A stretch of 40,020 nucleotides of DNA from JBMNOU01 sp050943215 (GCA_050943215.1 JBMNOU010000011.1:1-40020); one strand, 5' to 3'. Positions 23,032 through 31,765 are shown, counted from the first letter of the stretch. Translations and numbers: made by a program. Notes: generated from the letters alone by a model not told the origin.

Positions 23032-23316
23032 TTATGCATCCTTATAGCTATCGCTTGATCTTATCGCGCTTCGTATCTCTGCATCAAAAACCCGGGTGTC
23101 CTCTTTTAATTTACCCGCGATGCTGAAAAGCACGTCATGACAGAGTTTTAAGTGCTTTAGCTTTTTCTTTTTTGGCCTCTCTTTAGGTCTTAAATCTCCA
23201 TCAACTATATATACATACTGTTCATCTATTATATCCAAAATCATAAAATATCTACCTTTGTCTCTACCGGCTGTCGATACGGCTACCCTTCCTATTTCAA
23301 CAGGATATCCTACCAC
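23032..23316 (-). CDS. KOW-domain RNA-binding protein (L14e-like)
   Basis: The 94-aa protein starts with a KOW-like SH3 fold (about 6-45: IGRVAVSTAGRDKGRYFMILDIID) and a basic segment (RPKERPKKKKLKHLK). It resembles the archaeal/eukaryotic L14e-type KOW proteins, and this kind of gene occurs between map and infA in many Clostridia. The role is unproven; binding rRNA or the ribosome is likely. The start is GTG at 23314-23316 with AAAGGAGG 7-8 nt upstream. The C-terminal third (about 62-94) is charged and helical and is not covered by the KOW motif. Confidence 0.85.
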   Translation of the reverse strand: MVGYPVEIGRVAVSTAGRDKGRYFMILDIIDEQYVYIVDGDLRPKERPKKKKLKHLKLCHDVLFSIAGKLKEDTRVFDAEIRSAIRSSDSYKDA

Positions 23317-23334
23317 ATCATTCCCTCCTTTGAC

Positions 23335-24081
23335 CTACGGCCTGGTGAGGATAACGGGGCCATTTTGAGTCAGCGCCACCGTATGTTCATAATGTGCCGA
23401 CAAGCTGCCGTCGATAGTGCATACCGTCCATCCATCAGGGCATGTATACGTCTCTTTGGCACCGTAATTGATCATTGGCTCTATTGCAAGCACCATACCG
23501 ACTTCCAGCTTTGGGCCCTTTTTCCTGCTTATGAAATTGGGCACATTCGGTTGCTCATGCAGATGTTGCCCGATTCCATGACCGACCAGTTCCCTCACCA
23601 CTGAAAAGCCGGCATCTTCGGCAGTCTTTTGCACAGCGGCGGATATGGCACAAAGCCTGTCTCCCTTTACAAAAGCCTTCATCCCTGCATAAAAGGCCTT
23701 TTCAGTAACATCGATCAAACGCGCGGCGTCTTCAGTGATATTACCGACTGTGTACGTTTTTGCACAGTCACTATGGTATCCCCTATATTTCGCGCCAAGA
23801 TCAATACTGACGATATCCCCGTTTTTCAGCGCCCGGTCCCCCGGAATGCCATGTACAACCTCATCATTGATAGACGCATTAATCGTCGCCGGATACCCGC
23901 AGTATCCAAGAAACGAAGGAACCGCACCGCTTTTCTCTATATACCGTTTCGCAACAGAGTCAAGCTCATTGGTCGTAACACCCGGCCGTATTGCCTCGCC
24001 CACCAAATGTAGTGCCTCAGCGGCGATTTTGCCGGCAGCCTTCATAAACTCTATCTCGCGGTCAGATTTAAGTATGATCAT
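23335..24081 (-). CDS. map: Type I methionine aminopeptidase
   Basis: The 248-aa M24 metallopeptidase removes N-terminal Met from nascent proteins. The two-metal site is complete: D94, D105, H168, E201 and E232, with substrate-binding H77 in VVHGIPGD. It lacks the N-terminal zinc finger of the MetAP1a long form. Its ATG overlaps the adk stop (ATGA), so translation is coupled. Confidence 0.97.
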   Translation of the reverse strand: MIILKSDREIEFMKAAGKIAAEALHLVGEAIRPGVTTNELDSVAKRYIEKSGAVPSFLGYCGYPATINASINDEVVHGIPGDRALKNGDIVSIDLGAKYRGYHSDCAKTYTVGNITEDAARLIDVTEKAFYAGMKAFVKGDRLCAISAAVQKTAEDAGFSVVRELVGHGIGQHLHEQPNVPNFISRKKGPKLEVGMVLAIEPMINYGAKETYTCPDGWTVCTIDGSLSAHYEHTVALTQNGPVILTRP

Positions 24082-24707
24082 TTTTCCATATTCACCACAG
24101 CCATGATCGCTTCCGTAATATTGTCTATACCTCCTGAACCCACAACATCATGCAATATTCCTTTTTGGGTGTAATATTCGATAAGCGGTCTTGTTTTTTC
24201 TTTGTAAACATTGATCCGTTTTTTAACGATATCTTCTTTGTCGTCTTCGCGCATGTACAAAGATCCCTTGCACCTTGGGCAAATCTTTTGATTGTCAAGC
24301 ATCGATTCATGGTATGTCGCACCACATTCTCTGCATACACGCCGGCCACAAATCCTGTGTATCAACTTATCATCAGAGACGTATATGTTGATAACCAAAT
24401 CAAGAGTCGTAAAACCCTCTAGTGCCTCGGCCTGCGACGTCGTCCTTGGAAACCCTTCCAGAATAAAGCCTTTTTGGGCATCGGTTCGTTTTGTGCGCTC
24501 CTTAACCATTGCAATAATCACATCGTCAGGTACAAAATCTCCATCATCCACATATTTTTTTGCCTCTATGCCCAATGCCGTGCCTTTTTTTATCTCTTCT
24601 CTAAGCATATCGCCAGTGGAGATATGAGCGATATCACATCGTGACGCGATCCTTGCGGCCTGAGTTCCTTTACCCGCACCAGGCGGGCCCATAAACATCA
24701 GTCTCAT
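24078..24707 (-). CDS. adk: Adenylate kinase (zinc-lid form)
   Basis: The 209-aa enzyme equilibrates ATP + AMP with 2 ADP. The P-loop is GPPGAGKGT (7-15). The long-form LID carries C125, C128, C143 and C146, the structural zinc site common in Gram-positive adenylate kinases. GFPRT marks the AMP-binding site. It lies between secY and map in the conserved spc order. Confidence 0.97.
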   Translation of the reverse strand: MRLMFMGPPGAGKGTQAARIASRCDIAHISTGDMLREEIKKGTALGIEAKKYVDDGDFVPDDVIIAMVKERTKRTDAQKGFILEGFPRTTSQAEALEGFTTLDLVINIYVSDDKLIHRICGRRVCRECGATYHESMLDNQKICPRCKGSLYMREDDKEDIVKKRINVYKEKTRPLIEYYTQKGILHDVVGSGGIDNITEAIMAVVNMEK

Positions 24708-24719
24708 TTTGACACCTCT

Positions 24720-25988
24720 TTACTTTAAAAACCCTTTGTAATGCCTCATCATCAAATGGGATTCAAGTTGTCTGGTAGTCTCGAGCGAAACATTGACCAT
24801 AATAAGCAGGCTTGTTGCACCAAATGCGGAAGCAAATCCGGCAATCGCGCTGATCCCAGTGGGAACAGTTGCGACAAGCGCCAGGAATATCGCACCAAAA
24901 AGCGTCACACGGACAAGTATTTTCTGTAGATAATCGGACGTTGGCTTGCCAGCTCTGATTCCCGGAATAAAACCGCCGTTCTGCTGCATATTCTTTGCCA
25001 CATCCACTGTATTAAACGACACCTGTGAATAAAAGAACGTAAAGAAGAAGATCAGCAGCGCATACAATACAAGATACAGCGGTGTACCCGAACCCATCAC
25101 CGAATCATAACCCTTCTGTGCCCCTGGCGAAAAAAGTCCGATAATCATACTCGGGAACTGTATTAGCGTGACTGCAAAGATCAGCGGAAGCACGCCCGAT
25201 TGGTTGATCTTCATCGGTATATGCGTTGACTGCCCGCCATATATCTTGCGACCGATAACGCGTTTTGCATACTGTACCGGTATGCGGCGTTCACCAAGAT
25301 CGATGAACGTAATCCCTGTTACAATGATAACAGCGGCGATCAATATCACCAAAATGGTAAGATACGATGTGGGATAGTTAGGATTCTGAGCCATCCTCAG
25401 CAAAGTTAATCCTTCCTGCGGGAGCCTTGAAATAATACTGATAAAGATAATCAGCGATACGCCGTTTCCTATACCGTTTTCAGTAATGTGTTCACCAATC
25501 CACATAATCAGCGCTGTACCTGCCGTAAGGCATAGCACGATCGTGATATGGTTGAGTATCATTGGCGTTCCCGTCTTAAGAATGGCTTCGCCGCCCAGCG
25601 CAAGAAGGATACTGATCGCCTGTATCAGACCAAGCAGCACGCCCACATAGCGCGTAATGGACGCGATTTTTTTTCTGCCTTCAGGGCCTTCTTTTGAAAG
25701 CCTCTCGAGCGGCGGAATCGCCATCGTCAGCAGGTTCATAATAATCGACGCTGTTATGTAGGGCGTGATACCCAGAGCAAACAGCGAGAAGTTTGAAAGC
25801 CCGCCGCTGAACAAGTCAAGAAATTGACCGAATGTACTGCTTTTAATCGTTTCGGCTACATACGTTACATCCACACCCGGTACAGGAACATGCGCACCGA
25901 TTCTGTAGACAAGCAGCATCAACACGGTGTAGAGCATTTTTTTCCTGATATCCGGTACTTTCCATGCGTTTCGCAGCGTGCTAAACAT
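24720..25988 (-). CDS. secY: Protein translocase channel subunit SecY
   Basis: The 422-aa polytopic membrane protein has about ten transmembrane helices and forms the Sec translocon pore. Landmarks are the plug region after TM1 (VPVPGVDVTYV), LFALGITPYITASIIMNLL and the cytoplasmic loop GERRIPVQYAKRVIG. Its ATG overlaps the rplO stop by 1 nt (TAATG). Confidence 0.97.
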   Translation of the reverse strand: MFSTLRNAWKVPDIRKKMLYTVLMLLVYRIGAHVPVPGVDVTYVAETIKSSTFGQFLDLFSGGLSNFSLFALGITPYITASIIMNLLTMAIPPLERLSKEGPEGRKKIASITRYVGVLLGLIQAISILLALGGEAILKTGTPMILNHITIVLCLTAGTALIMWIGEHITENGIGNGVSLIIFISIISRLPQEGLTLLRMAQNPNYPTSYLTILVILIAAVIIVTGITFIDLGERRIPVQYAKRVIGRKIYGGQSTHIPMKINQSGVLPLIFAVTLIQFPSMIIGLFSPGAQKGYDSVMGSGTPLYLVLYALLIFFFTFFYSQVSFNTVDVAKNMQQNGGFIPGIRAGKPTSDYLQKILVRVTLFGAIFLALVATVPTGISAIAGFASAFGATSLLIMVNVSLETTRQLESHLMMRHYKGFLK

Positions 25989-26431
25989 TATTCAACCACC
26001 TCTGCCGTTCCTCCCGCGGCCACGATTTTATCTGTCGCCGACTTTGTAAACTTAGCCGCTTTTACGGTTAGCTTTTTTGTCACTTCCCCGTTACCGAGTA
26101 TCTTTACGCCGTCATTGATCTTCCGTATCAATCTTTCCTGTTTTAGCAGTTCAGCCGTTATTTCCGTTCCGTTTTCAAATCTATCAAGATCCCCGACTTT
26201 CACTATCGAGTATTCTTTTGCAAATATATTTGTAAAACCTCTTTTGGGTAGTCTTCTTGAAAGAGGCATCTGCCCGCCTTCAAACCCTGGACGCACACCA
26301 CCGCCGCTTCTTGATTTCTGGCCTGTCTGTCCACGTGTTGACGTCTTGCCCATACCGCTGCCAGCGCCTCTGCCAACGCGTTTTCTCTTTTTTTTAGCGC
26401 CCGGAGCCGGCTTCAATTCGTTTATTTTCAC
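25988..26431 (-). CDS. rplO: 50S ribosomal protein L15
   Basis: The 147-aa protein begins MKINELKPAPGAKKKRKR and has the glycine/arginine-rich rRNA-binding N-terminus (GRGAGSGMGKTSTRGQTGQKSR) and FEGGQMPLSRRLPKRGF. It is a late-assembling 50S protein. It is coupled to secY downstream. Confidence 0.97.
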   Translation of the reverse strand: MKINELKPAPGAKKKRKRVGRGAGSGMGKTSTRGQTGQKSRSGGGVRPGFEGGQMPLSRRLPKRGFTNIFAKEYSIVKVGDLDRFENGTEITAELLKQERLIRKINDGVKILGNGEVTKKLTVKAAKFTKSATDKIVAAGGTAEVVE

Positions 26432-26448
26432 GACTTGCCCTCCTTTAT

Positions 26449-26628
26449 TTATGCGTCCGACACCCGAACCAGGTGCGTCACTTTTTTAATCATACCACGA
26501 ATGCACGCGGTGTCTTCATGTTCGACTGCTGCGCTTATCTTGCGTAGGCCCAGCGCCTCAAGCGTCGCTTTTTGGTCCTTCGCATAGCCGATTGGGCTTT
26601 TGATAAGCTGTATTTTAATCTTCGCCAT
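26449..26628 (-). CDS. rpmD: 50S ribosomal protein L30
   Basis: This 59-aa gene lies between rpsE and rplO. It begins MAKIKIQLIKSPIGY and contains the L30 core TLEALGLRKI and ACIRGMIKKVTHLV. GGAGGGGGTC lies just before the ATG at 26626-26628. L30 is absent from some genomes; here it is intact. Confidence 0.97.
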   Translation of the reverse strand: MAKIKIQLIKSPIGYAKDQKATLEALGLRKISAAVEHEDTACIRGMIKKVTHLVRVSDA

Positions 26629-26641
26629 GATGACCCCCTCC

Positions 26642-27214
26642 TTACCTCAACTGTTCAACGCTGATCCCGCGAAGCTTTGCATAATCTTCTGCCGTTTTCA
26701 ACGCCTTTAAACCTTCAAGAGTTGCCTTTACGCAGTTTGTCGGCGTATTTGACCCTTGGGATTTTGTCTTGATATCCTTCACGCCCGCAAGCTCGAGAAC
26801 AGCACGCGCCGGACCTCCGGCGATAACGCCCGTTCCTTCAGAGGCGGGGAGCAACAAAACCTTGCCTCTGCCGAATATACCGATGACCTCATGCGGTATT
26901 GTCGTTCCGACCAGAGGAACACGGATCATATTGCGTTTGGCTTTTTGTACAGCCTTTGCGATAGCATCGGGTATTTCCGCTGCTTTGCCAAGACCGGCAC
27001 CTACCTGGCCCTTCTCGTCACCGACCACAACCAGCGCTGTAAAACGGAAATTCCTTCCGCCCTTTACAACCTTTGCAACACGGTTGACATAGACCAGTTT
27101 TTCTTTGAACTCCGATTCTTCTTCCTTCTTGAAGTTCCTTCTGCCACCGCGCTGCGTGTCTTTACGTACTTCGTTTTTTGTATCACCCTTCATGAATGCG
27201 TCGTTCCTTTGCAC
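26642..27214 (-). CDS. rpsE: 30S ribosomal protein S5
   Basis: The 190-aa S5 takes part in decoding fidelity and mRNA entry. It has the double-stranded RNA-binding-like domain (FKEKLVYVNRVAKVVKGGRNFRF) and the C-terminal fold (VPLVGTTIPHEVIG through ASEGTGVIAGGPARAVLE). I take the GTG at 27214 because AAAGGAGG lies 8 nt upstream. An ATG at 27193 is a weaker alternative. The N-terminal ~25 residues are basic and low-complexity. Confidence 0.95.
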   Translation of the reverse strand: MQRNDAFMKGDTKNEVRKDTQRGGRRNFKKEEESEFKEKLVYVNRVAKVVKGGRNFRFTALVVVGDEKGQVGAGLGKAAEIPDAIAKAVQKAKRNMIRVPLVGTTIPHEVIGIFGRGKVLLLPASEGTGVIAGGPARAVLELAGVKDIKTKSQGSNTPTNCVKATLEGLKALKTAEDYAKLRGISVEQLR

Positions 27215-27229
27215 CAGATAAACCTCCTT

Positions 27230-27598
27230 TTAAAACTTGAGTCCGGCTTCTCTGGCGCCGTCTGCCAATTTTTGGACCCTGCCCGTATAGAGATATCCGC
27301 CACGGTCGAAAACGACCTGCTCTATTCCCTTGGCGAGTGCCTGTTTGCCTATTAATTGCCCCACTATCTTTGCGGCTTCCTTCTTGGTCTTGCCTTCAAT
27401 ATCCTTTTTCAACGAGCCGGAGAGCGTCGATGCGCTTATCATCGTTACGCCGCTCACATCGTCAATAAGCTGTGCATAAATATGGTTTGTGCTTCGAAAC
27501 ACATTAAGTCTCGGTTTTTCAGCCGTACCCGATATCTTGTTGCGCACTCTTAAATGACGTCCTTTTCTGACCGCATTTTTATCAACCTTGTTAATCAT
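27230..27598 (-). CDS. rplR: 50S ribosomal protein L18
   Basis: The 122-aa L18 binds 5S rRNA at the central protuberance. It has the conserved RLNVFRSTNHIYAQLIDD and the C-terminal VVFDRGGYLYTGRVQKLADGAREAGL. GAGGTGG precedes the ATG. Confidence 0.97.
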   Translation of the reverse strand: MINKVDKNAVRKGRHLRVRNKISGTAEKPRLNVFRSTNHIYAQLIDDVSGVTMISASTLSGSLKKDIEGKTKKEAAKIVGQLIGKQALAKGIEQVVFDRGGYLYTGRVQKLADGAREAGLKF

Positions 27599-27612
27599 GC
27601 GTTGCCACCTCT

Positions 27613-28152
27613 CTACATTCCGGCCTTGCCGACCTTGCGCAGAACTTCTTCGCCCTGATACCGTATACCTTTGCCTTTGTAAGGCTCCGGCGGACGGAGA
27701 CCGCGGATTTCTGCTGCAAACTGACCGACGACCTGCTTTGATATCCCAGATACTTTAATGATGTTGGTACCTTCCACATCCAGCTTAATGCCGTTTTGTT
27801 CATGTATTTCTATCGGATGGGAATGGCCAACATTAAGAACGATCTTATTGCCGCTCTTTTGCACCCTGTACCCAACCCCGATGACTTCAAGCGATTTGGT
27901 AAATCCTTGCGTTAAACCCGTCACCATATTGGCAATCAGCGACCTCGCTAAACCATGCATCGCCCTGTCATTTTTATCATCAGATGCGCGCTTTACATAG
28001 ACCGCACCGTCTTCTATACCCACTTCGATTCCTGACGGTATTTTCTCAGTCAGCTCGCCCTTATTGCTTTTAACCCGAACCACGTTTCCGTCTTCAAGCG
28101 TAACCGCGACGCCTGACGGAATCGCAATGGGCATTTTACCTATTCTCGACAT
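27613..28152 (-). CDS. rplF: 50S ribosomal protein L6
   Basis: The 179-aa L6 sits near the factor-binding site by the sarcin-ricin loop. It starts MSRIGKMPI and ends with the signature LRPPEPYKGKGIRYQGE. Two tandem L6 domains are recognisable. GGAGGAG precedes the ATG. Confidence 0.97.
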   Translation of the reverse strand: MSRIGKMPIAIPSGVAVTLEDGNVVRVKSNKGELTEKIPSGIEVGIEDGAVYVKRASDDKNDRAMHGLARSLIANMVTGLTQGFTKSLEVIGVGYRVQKSGNKIVLNVGHSHPIEIHEQNGIKLDVEGTNIIKVSGISKQVVGQFAAEIRGLRPPEPYKGKGIRYQGEEVLRKVGKAGM

Positions 28153-28193
28153 TTTTATCTCCTCCGCAAAAGCGTTACAAAATCAGACCCAGA

Positions 28194-28592
28194 TCACCAG
28201 ACGTAAGCAATAACTTCTCCGCCAACACCGTTTTGTCTGGCATCCCTATCTGTCATAATCCCTTTAGATGTGGATATGATAGCAATACCAAGGCCGCCGA
28301 GGACTTTTGGAACATCGTCTTTATTGGCATACACCCTAAGCCCTGGTCTGCTGATTTTCTTAAGACCGGTAATAATGGATTCGTCTTTGTTGCCATACTT
28401 TAGCGTAATACGGATCACACCCTGAGGGCCTTCCTCTTTATATTCATATCCCTTAATAAAACCTTCCTTCAGAAGAATTCCGGCAATGGCCTTCTTCGTC
28501 TTGGAAGCGGGCATATCAATCACTTCATGCTTGGCTCCAAGCGCATTACGGATACGGGTTAGCATATCCGCTACAGGATCAGTTACAGGCAT
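28194..28592 (-). CDS. rpsH: 30S ribosomal protein S8
   Basis: The 132-aa S8 is a central 16S rRNA-binding protein that often autoregulates the spc operon in other bacteria. It starts MPVTDPVADMLTRIRNA and ends GVGGEVIAYVW. The regulatory target site, if present here, was not recognised. Confidence 0.97.
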   Translation of the reverse strand: MPVTDPVADMLTRIRNALGAKHEVIDMPASKTKKAIAGILLKEGFIKGYEYKEEGPQGVIRITLKYGNKDESIITGLKKISRPGLRVYANKDDVPKVLGGLGIAIISTSKGIMTDRDARQNGVGGEVIAYVW

Positions 28593-28629
28593 ATCAAATT
28601 ACCTCCTTATTTCATCAAACACAAGCGCA

Positions 28630-28815
28630 TTACCAGCTTGCTTTTCGCACGCCGGGTATCTCGCCTTTATAGGCAAGGTCCCTAAAACAGATACGGCAAA
28701 CGCCATACTTACGAAGAACCGCGTGCGGTCGCCCACAGATACTGCACCGCGTATAGTTCCGAGTGGAGAACTTAGAGCCCTTTTGCTGTTTGTTAATCAT
28801 CGATTTTTTAGCCAC
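28630..28815 (-). CDS. rpsZ: 30S ribosomal protein S14, type Z
   Basis: The 61-aa zinc form of S14 has ligands C24, C27, C40 and C43 (CSIC and CRIC) and ends with GEIPGVRKASW. It is the short type used in Gram-positive spc operons, and it places this host among bacteria that keep the zinc form in the main operon. Confidence 0.97.
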   Translation of the reverse strand: MAKKSMINKQQKGSKFSTRNYTRCSICGRPHAVLRKYGVCRICFRDLAYKGEIPGVRKASW

Positions 28816-28827
28816 TTTACAACCTCC

Positions 28828-29367
28828 TTAGCGTTTAAAGGGCATTCCGAGCAAACCAAGAAGCTCTCTTGCTTCCTCATCTGTCTGCGCCGTTGTTACC
28901 ATAATAATATCCATACCGCGGATCTTGTCGACATTGTCGTAGACGATCTCAGGAAATACTAGCTGTTCTTTTAGTCCCATCGCAAAGTTGCCTCTGCCAT
29001 CAAACGATGTCGAAGATATACCCCGAAAGTCTCGTACACGCGGAAGCGCGATATTCATTAATCTGTCAGCAAATTCAAACATTCGGTTTCCGCGAAGCGT
29101 CACCTTTGCACCGACTTTCATGCCTTCGCGCAGTTTAAAATTGGCAACGCTCTTTTTAGCTTTAGTCACGACCGGGCGCTGTCCTGAAATTACCGTCAGA
29201 TCGTTTACAGCCGACTCGAGGCTTTTCGGATTGTCTTTTGTATCCCCAAGCCCCATGTTGATTATGATTTTCTCAAGTTTAGGCACCTGCATGACGTTCT
29301 TATAGCCGAATTTTTTCATCAGGGCCGGCACTGCTTCGCTGATATAAGTATCCTTTAACCTTGGCAT
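28828..29367 (-). CDS. rplE: 50S ribosomal protein L5
   Basis: The 179-aa L5 binds 5S rRNA and contacts the P-site tRNA. It starts MPRLKDTY and carries KVTLRGNRMFEFADRLMNIALPRVRDFRG and DIIMVTTAQTDEEARELL. GGAGGATT precedes the ATG. Confidence 0.97.
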   Translation of the reverse strand: MPRLKDTYISEAVPALMKKFGYKNVMQVPKLEKIIINMGLGDTKDNPKSLESAVNDLTVISGQRPVVTKAKKSVANFKLREGMKVGAKVTLRGNRMFEFADRLMNIALPRVRDFRGISSTSFDGRGNFAMGLKEQLVFPEIVYDNVDKIRGMDIIMVTTAQTDEEARELLGLLGMPFKR

Positions 29368-29382
29368 TAATCCAATCCTCCC

Positions 29383-29706
29383 TTACTTGTCAAACGTCTC
29401 GCCGCATTTTCTGCACACGCGCACTTTACTTCCATCATCTAAAAGCTTATAGCCAATACGCGTGGCTTTGCTGCATTTGGCGCAGACAAGCATGACATTG
29501 CTGGCATGAAGCGGCGCTTCCTGACGGATAATACCGCCTGGTTTGCCTTGCCCCTTGGGCTTTTCGTGCTTTGCTACTATGTTGATTTTTTCAATGACAA
29601 CCCTGCCTGTTTTTGGCTCAGCAACAAGCACCTTGCCTTTTTTCCCTTTTTCTTTGCCGGATATAACAACGACTCTGTCATCCTTTTTAATATGCATTCC
29701 TGCCAT
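29383..29706 (-). CDS. rplX: 50S ribosomal protein L24
   Basis: The 107-aa L24 has the KOW domain (KKDDRVVVISGKEKGKKGKV) near its N-terminus. A C-terminal CAKC and CRKC pair forms a zinc-ribbon-like segment present in many clostridial L24 proteins. It nucleates 50S assembly near the tunnel exit. Two in-frame ATGs lie at the start (MAGM); the first is used. Confidence 0.96.
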   Translation of the reverse strand: MAGMHIKKDDRVVVISGKEKGKKGKVLVAEPKTGRVVIEKINIVAKHEKPKGQGKPGGIIRQEAPLHASNVMLVCAKCSKATRIGYKLLDDGSKVRVCRKCGETFDK

Positions 29707-29721
29707 TTTTGTCCTGCCTTC

Positions 29722-30090
29722 CTATAAAACCTCGGGCGCCAGAGAAATAATCTTCATATATTCTTTCTCCCTCAGCTCCCTCGCTACAGGCCCGAAAATA
29801 CGCGTGCCTTTAGGCTGTTTCTGTGTATCGATAATCACTGCGGCATTATCGTCAAACCTGATATACGATCCGTCCTTACGCTTTACGCCGTACATGCTGC
29901 GTACGATAACCGCCCTTACGACATCCTTTTTCTTGACAACGCCGCCCGGTGTTGCCGATTTGACCGACGCGATAATCACGTCTCCTATATTCGCCGTTAC
30001 CCTTTTTGAGCCGCCGAGAACTTTGATGCACTGTATCTCTTTGGCGCCCGAGTTGTCGGCCACTTTCAAGCGTGTTTCCGCTTGTATCAT
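29722..30090 (-). CDS. rplN: 50S ribosomal protein L14
   Basis: The 122-aa L14 lies at the subunit interface (bridge B5/B8) and binds the silencing factor RsfS. It starts MIQAETRLKVADNSGAK and ends REKEYMKIISLAPEVL. GGGAGG lies about 8 nt before the ATG. Confidence 0.97.
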   Translation of the reverse strand: MIQAETRLKVADNSGAKEIQCIKVLGGSKRVTANIGDVIIASVKSATPGGVVKKKDVVRAVIVRSMYGVKRKDGSYIRFDDNAAVIIDTQKQPKGTRIFGPVARELREKEYMKIISLAPEVL

Positions 30091-30117
30091 ATCATACGCC
30101 TCCCTTTATTATCTTGG

Positions 30118-30375
30118 CTACTTGGCAGCCTCAACAACCTCTACAAGTCTCCATCTTTTTTGTTTGCTTAACGGGCGAGTCTCGGTGATCAGTACTTTAT
30201 CGCCGATTTTTGCAATGTTGCCTTCGTCGTGTGCCTTATACTTTTTGGTGGACTTGATCGTCTTGCCATAAAGCGGATGCTTAGACATACGTACAATCTC
30301 AACTACCACCGTTTTATCCATTTTGTCACTGACAACGATACCTGTTCTCGATTTACGGATTCCTCTATCTGACAT
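30118..30375 (-). CDS. rpsQ: 30S ribosomal protein S17
   Basis: The 85-aa S17 is an OB-fold protein. It contains RKSRTGIVVSDKMDKTVVVEI and the conserved ETRPLSKQKRWRLVEVVE. I use the ATG at 30373-30375; an ATG two codons earlier lies too close to AAGGAG to be the start. Confidence 0.96.
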   Translation of the reverse strand: MSDRGIRKSRTGIVVSDKMDKTVVVEIVRMSKHPLYGKTIKSTKKYKAHDEGNIAKIGDKVLITETRPLSKQKRWRLVEVVEAAK

Positions 30376-30386
30376 AAGCATTCTCC

Positions 30387-30593
30387 TTAGCTCTGCGCTA
30401 CGCTTTTAAGCTCGCGCTCTCTCAATATCGTCTTGACCCTGGCAATGTCTTTTTTGGTCTTCATAATGACCATCACATCTCCAAGCTGGCCTGTGGCATT
30501 CTGGAAACGCAGGTTAAAGAGCTCTTGTTTTAAATCCTTGAGCTTACCCGTCAGCTCCTCATTCGTCATCTCGTGCAGTTTGCTAGCTTTCAT
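30387..30593 (-). CDS. rpmC: 50S ribosomal protein L29
   Basis: The 68-aa L29 at the tunnel exit is a helical hairpin that helps dock SRP and trigger factor. It contains LKDLKQELFNLRFQ and KKDIARVKTILRER. It overlaps the rplP 3' end by 11 nt, and its ribosome binding site (AAGGTGGTG) lies inside the coding sequence of the rplP acidic tail. Confidence 0.96.
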   Translation of the reverse strand: MKASKLHEMTNEELTGKLKDLKQELFNLRFQNATGQLGDVMVIMKTKKDIARVKTILRERELKSVAQS

Positions 30594-31092
30594 CCTGCTC
30601 ACCACCTTCTTCGTCCTCTTCAGCGCTCGGAACTTCCTCTACCGCTTGCTTAAAGCTCATCTTAGAGAACGCCTCCGCGTCAAAATCCTCATTCTTTACG
30701 ATCTTGCATTTAATCGGAAGCTTATATGCTGCAAGCCGGAGGGCTTCTCGCGCAATCTCTTCGGATACGCCGGCTATCTCAAACATGACTCTGCCTGGCT
30801 TTACGACAGCGACCCAGTATTCTGGAGATCCCTTACCCGAGCCCATACGCGTTTCGGCCGGCTTTTCGGTTACCGGTTTGTGCGGGAATATCTTAATCCA
30901 TACATGCCCGCCTCTTTTGATATATCTTGTCATCGCGATACGCGCTGCTTCGATTTGGTTGCTTGTGATCCACGCAGGCTGCATTGCCGCAAGGCCGTAT
31001 TGACCGTAACTAACTGCAGCACCCCGTGTGGCTTTGCCTTTCATCCGGCCGCGGTGTACTCTTCTTCGCTTAACCCTTTTTGGCATTAACAT
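30583..31092 (-). CDS. rplP: 50S ribosomal protein L16 with acidic C-terminal tail
   Basis: L16 (169 aa from the ATG at 31090-31092) helps shape the A site and peptidyl-transferase centre. The core (MLMPKRVKRRRVHRGRMKG, then RYIKRGGHVWIKIFPHKP, then MGSGKGSPEYWVAVVKPG) is normal. The usual protein ends near residue 144. This one continues with about 25 more residues, ending in the very acidic EEVPSAEEDEEGGEQDES. The start has AGGAGG 8 nt upstream. It overlaps rpsC by 23 nt and rpmC by 11 nt. Confidence 0.95.
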   Translation of the reverse strand: MLMPKRVKRRRVHRGRMKGKATRGAAVSYGQYGLAAMQPAWITSNQIEAARIAMTRYIKRGGHVWIKIFPHKPVTEKPAETRMGSGKGSPEYWVAVVKPGRVMFEIAGVSEEIAREALRLAAYKLPIKCKIVKNEDFDAEAFSKMSFKQAVEEVPSAEEDEEGGEQDES

Positions 31093-31765
31093 TTTTGCTG
31101 CCTCCTTCCGGCATTTTAAACTTGTCCCTAAGTGGGTTCCCAAGTATTTCGCCTTTATATATCCAGACTTTGCAGCCTATTTTTCCGTATGTCGTATTCG
31201 CTTCGGCAAAACCGTAGTCGATATCGGCGCGAATCGTCTGAAGCGGTATAGACCCGTCATGATACTTTTCGCTCCTTGCGATCTCGGCACCCCCGAGACG
31301 CCCGCTGCACATAGCTTTTATGCCGAGCGCTCCGCCTTTCATTGCCCTACCAATACTCTGTTTCATTGCGCGCCGGAACGAAATCCTACGTTCAAGCTGT
31401 GATGCAATATTCTCTGCTACCAGCTGAGCATCAATATCGGGACGCTTTACCTCCATTATGTTGAGTATCACGTTTTTGCCAGTCTGTTTGGATAACTGGT
31501 TCTTTAGTATCTCCACGCCCTGTCCGCCTTTGCCGATTACAATACCCGGTTTTGCGGTATATATGCTGACCGTCAGCTTGTTTGACGCTCTTTCCGTCTC
31601 GATCTTAGAAATGCCTGCTGTATAGAGCTGTTTTTTCAGCTGTTTTCTGATCTCGTTATCTTCTTTGATGTTAGTTGCGAAATCGCCTTTCTTTGCAAAC
31701 CAGCGCGCATTCCAGTCCTTGATAACGCCTACGCGCATCCCATGAGGATGAACTTTTTGACCCAT
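31070..31765 (-). CDS. rpsC: 30S ribosomal protein S3
   Basis: The 231-aa S3 forms part of the mRNA entry tunnel and helicase site. The KH domain includes GIVIGKGGQGVEILKNQL, and the C-terminal domain has GRLGGAEIARSE and DYGFAEANTTYGKIGCKVWIYKGE. The tail is lysine-rich. It overlaps rplV by 1 nt (TAATG) and rplP by 23 nt. Confidence 0.97.
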   Translation of the reverse strand: MGQKVHPHGMRVGVIKDWNARWFAKKGDFATNIKEDNEIRKQLKKQLYTAGISKIETERASNKLTVSIYTAKPGIVIGKGGQGVEILKNQLSKQTGKNVILNIMEVKRPDIDAQLVAENIASQLERRISFRRAMKQSIGRAMKGGALGIKAMCSGRLGGAEIARSEKYHDGSIPLQTIRADIDYGFAEANTTYGKIGCKVWIYKGEILGNPLRDKFKMPEGGSKNVNAKKG

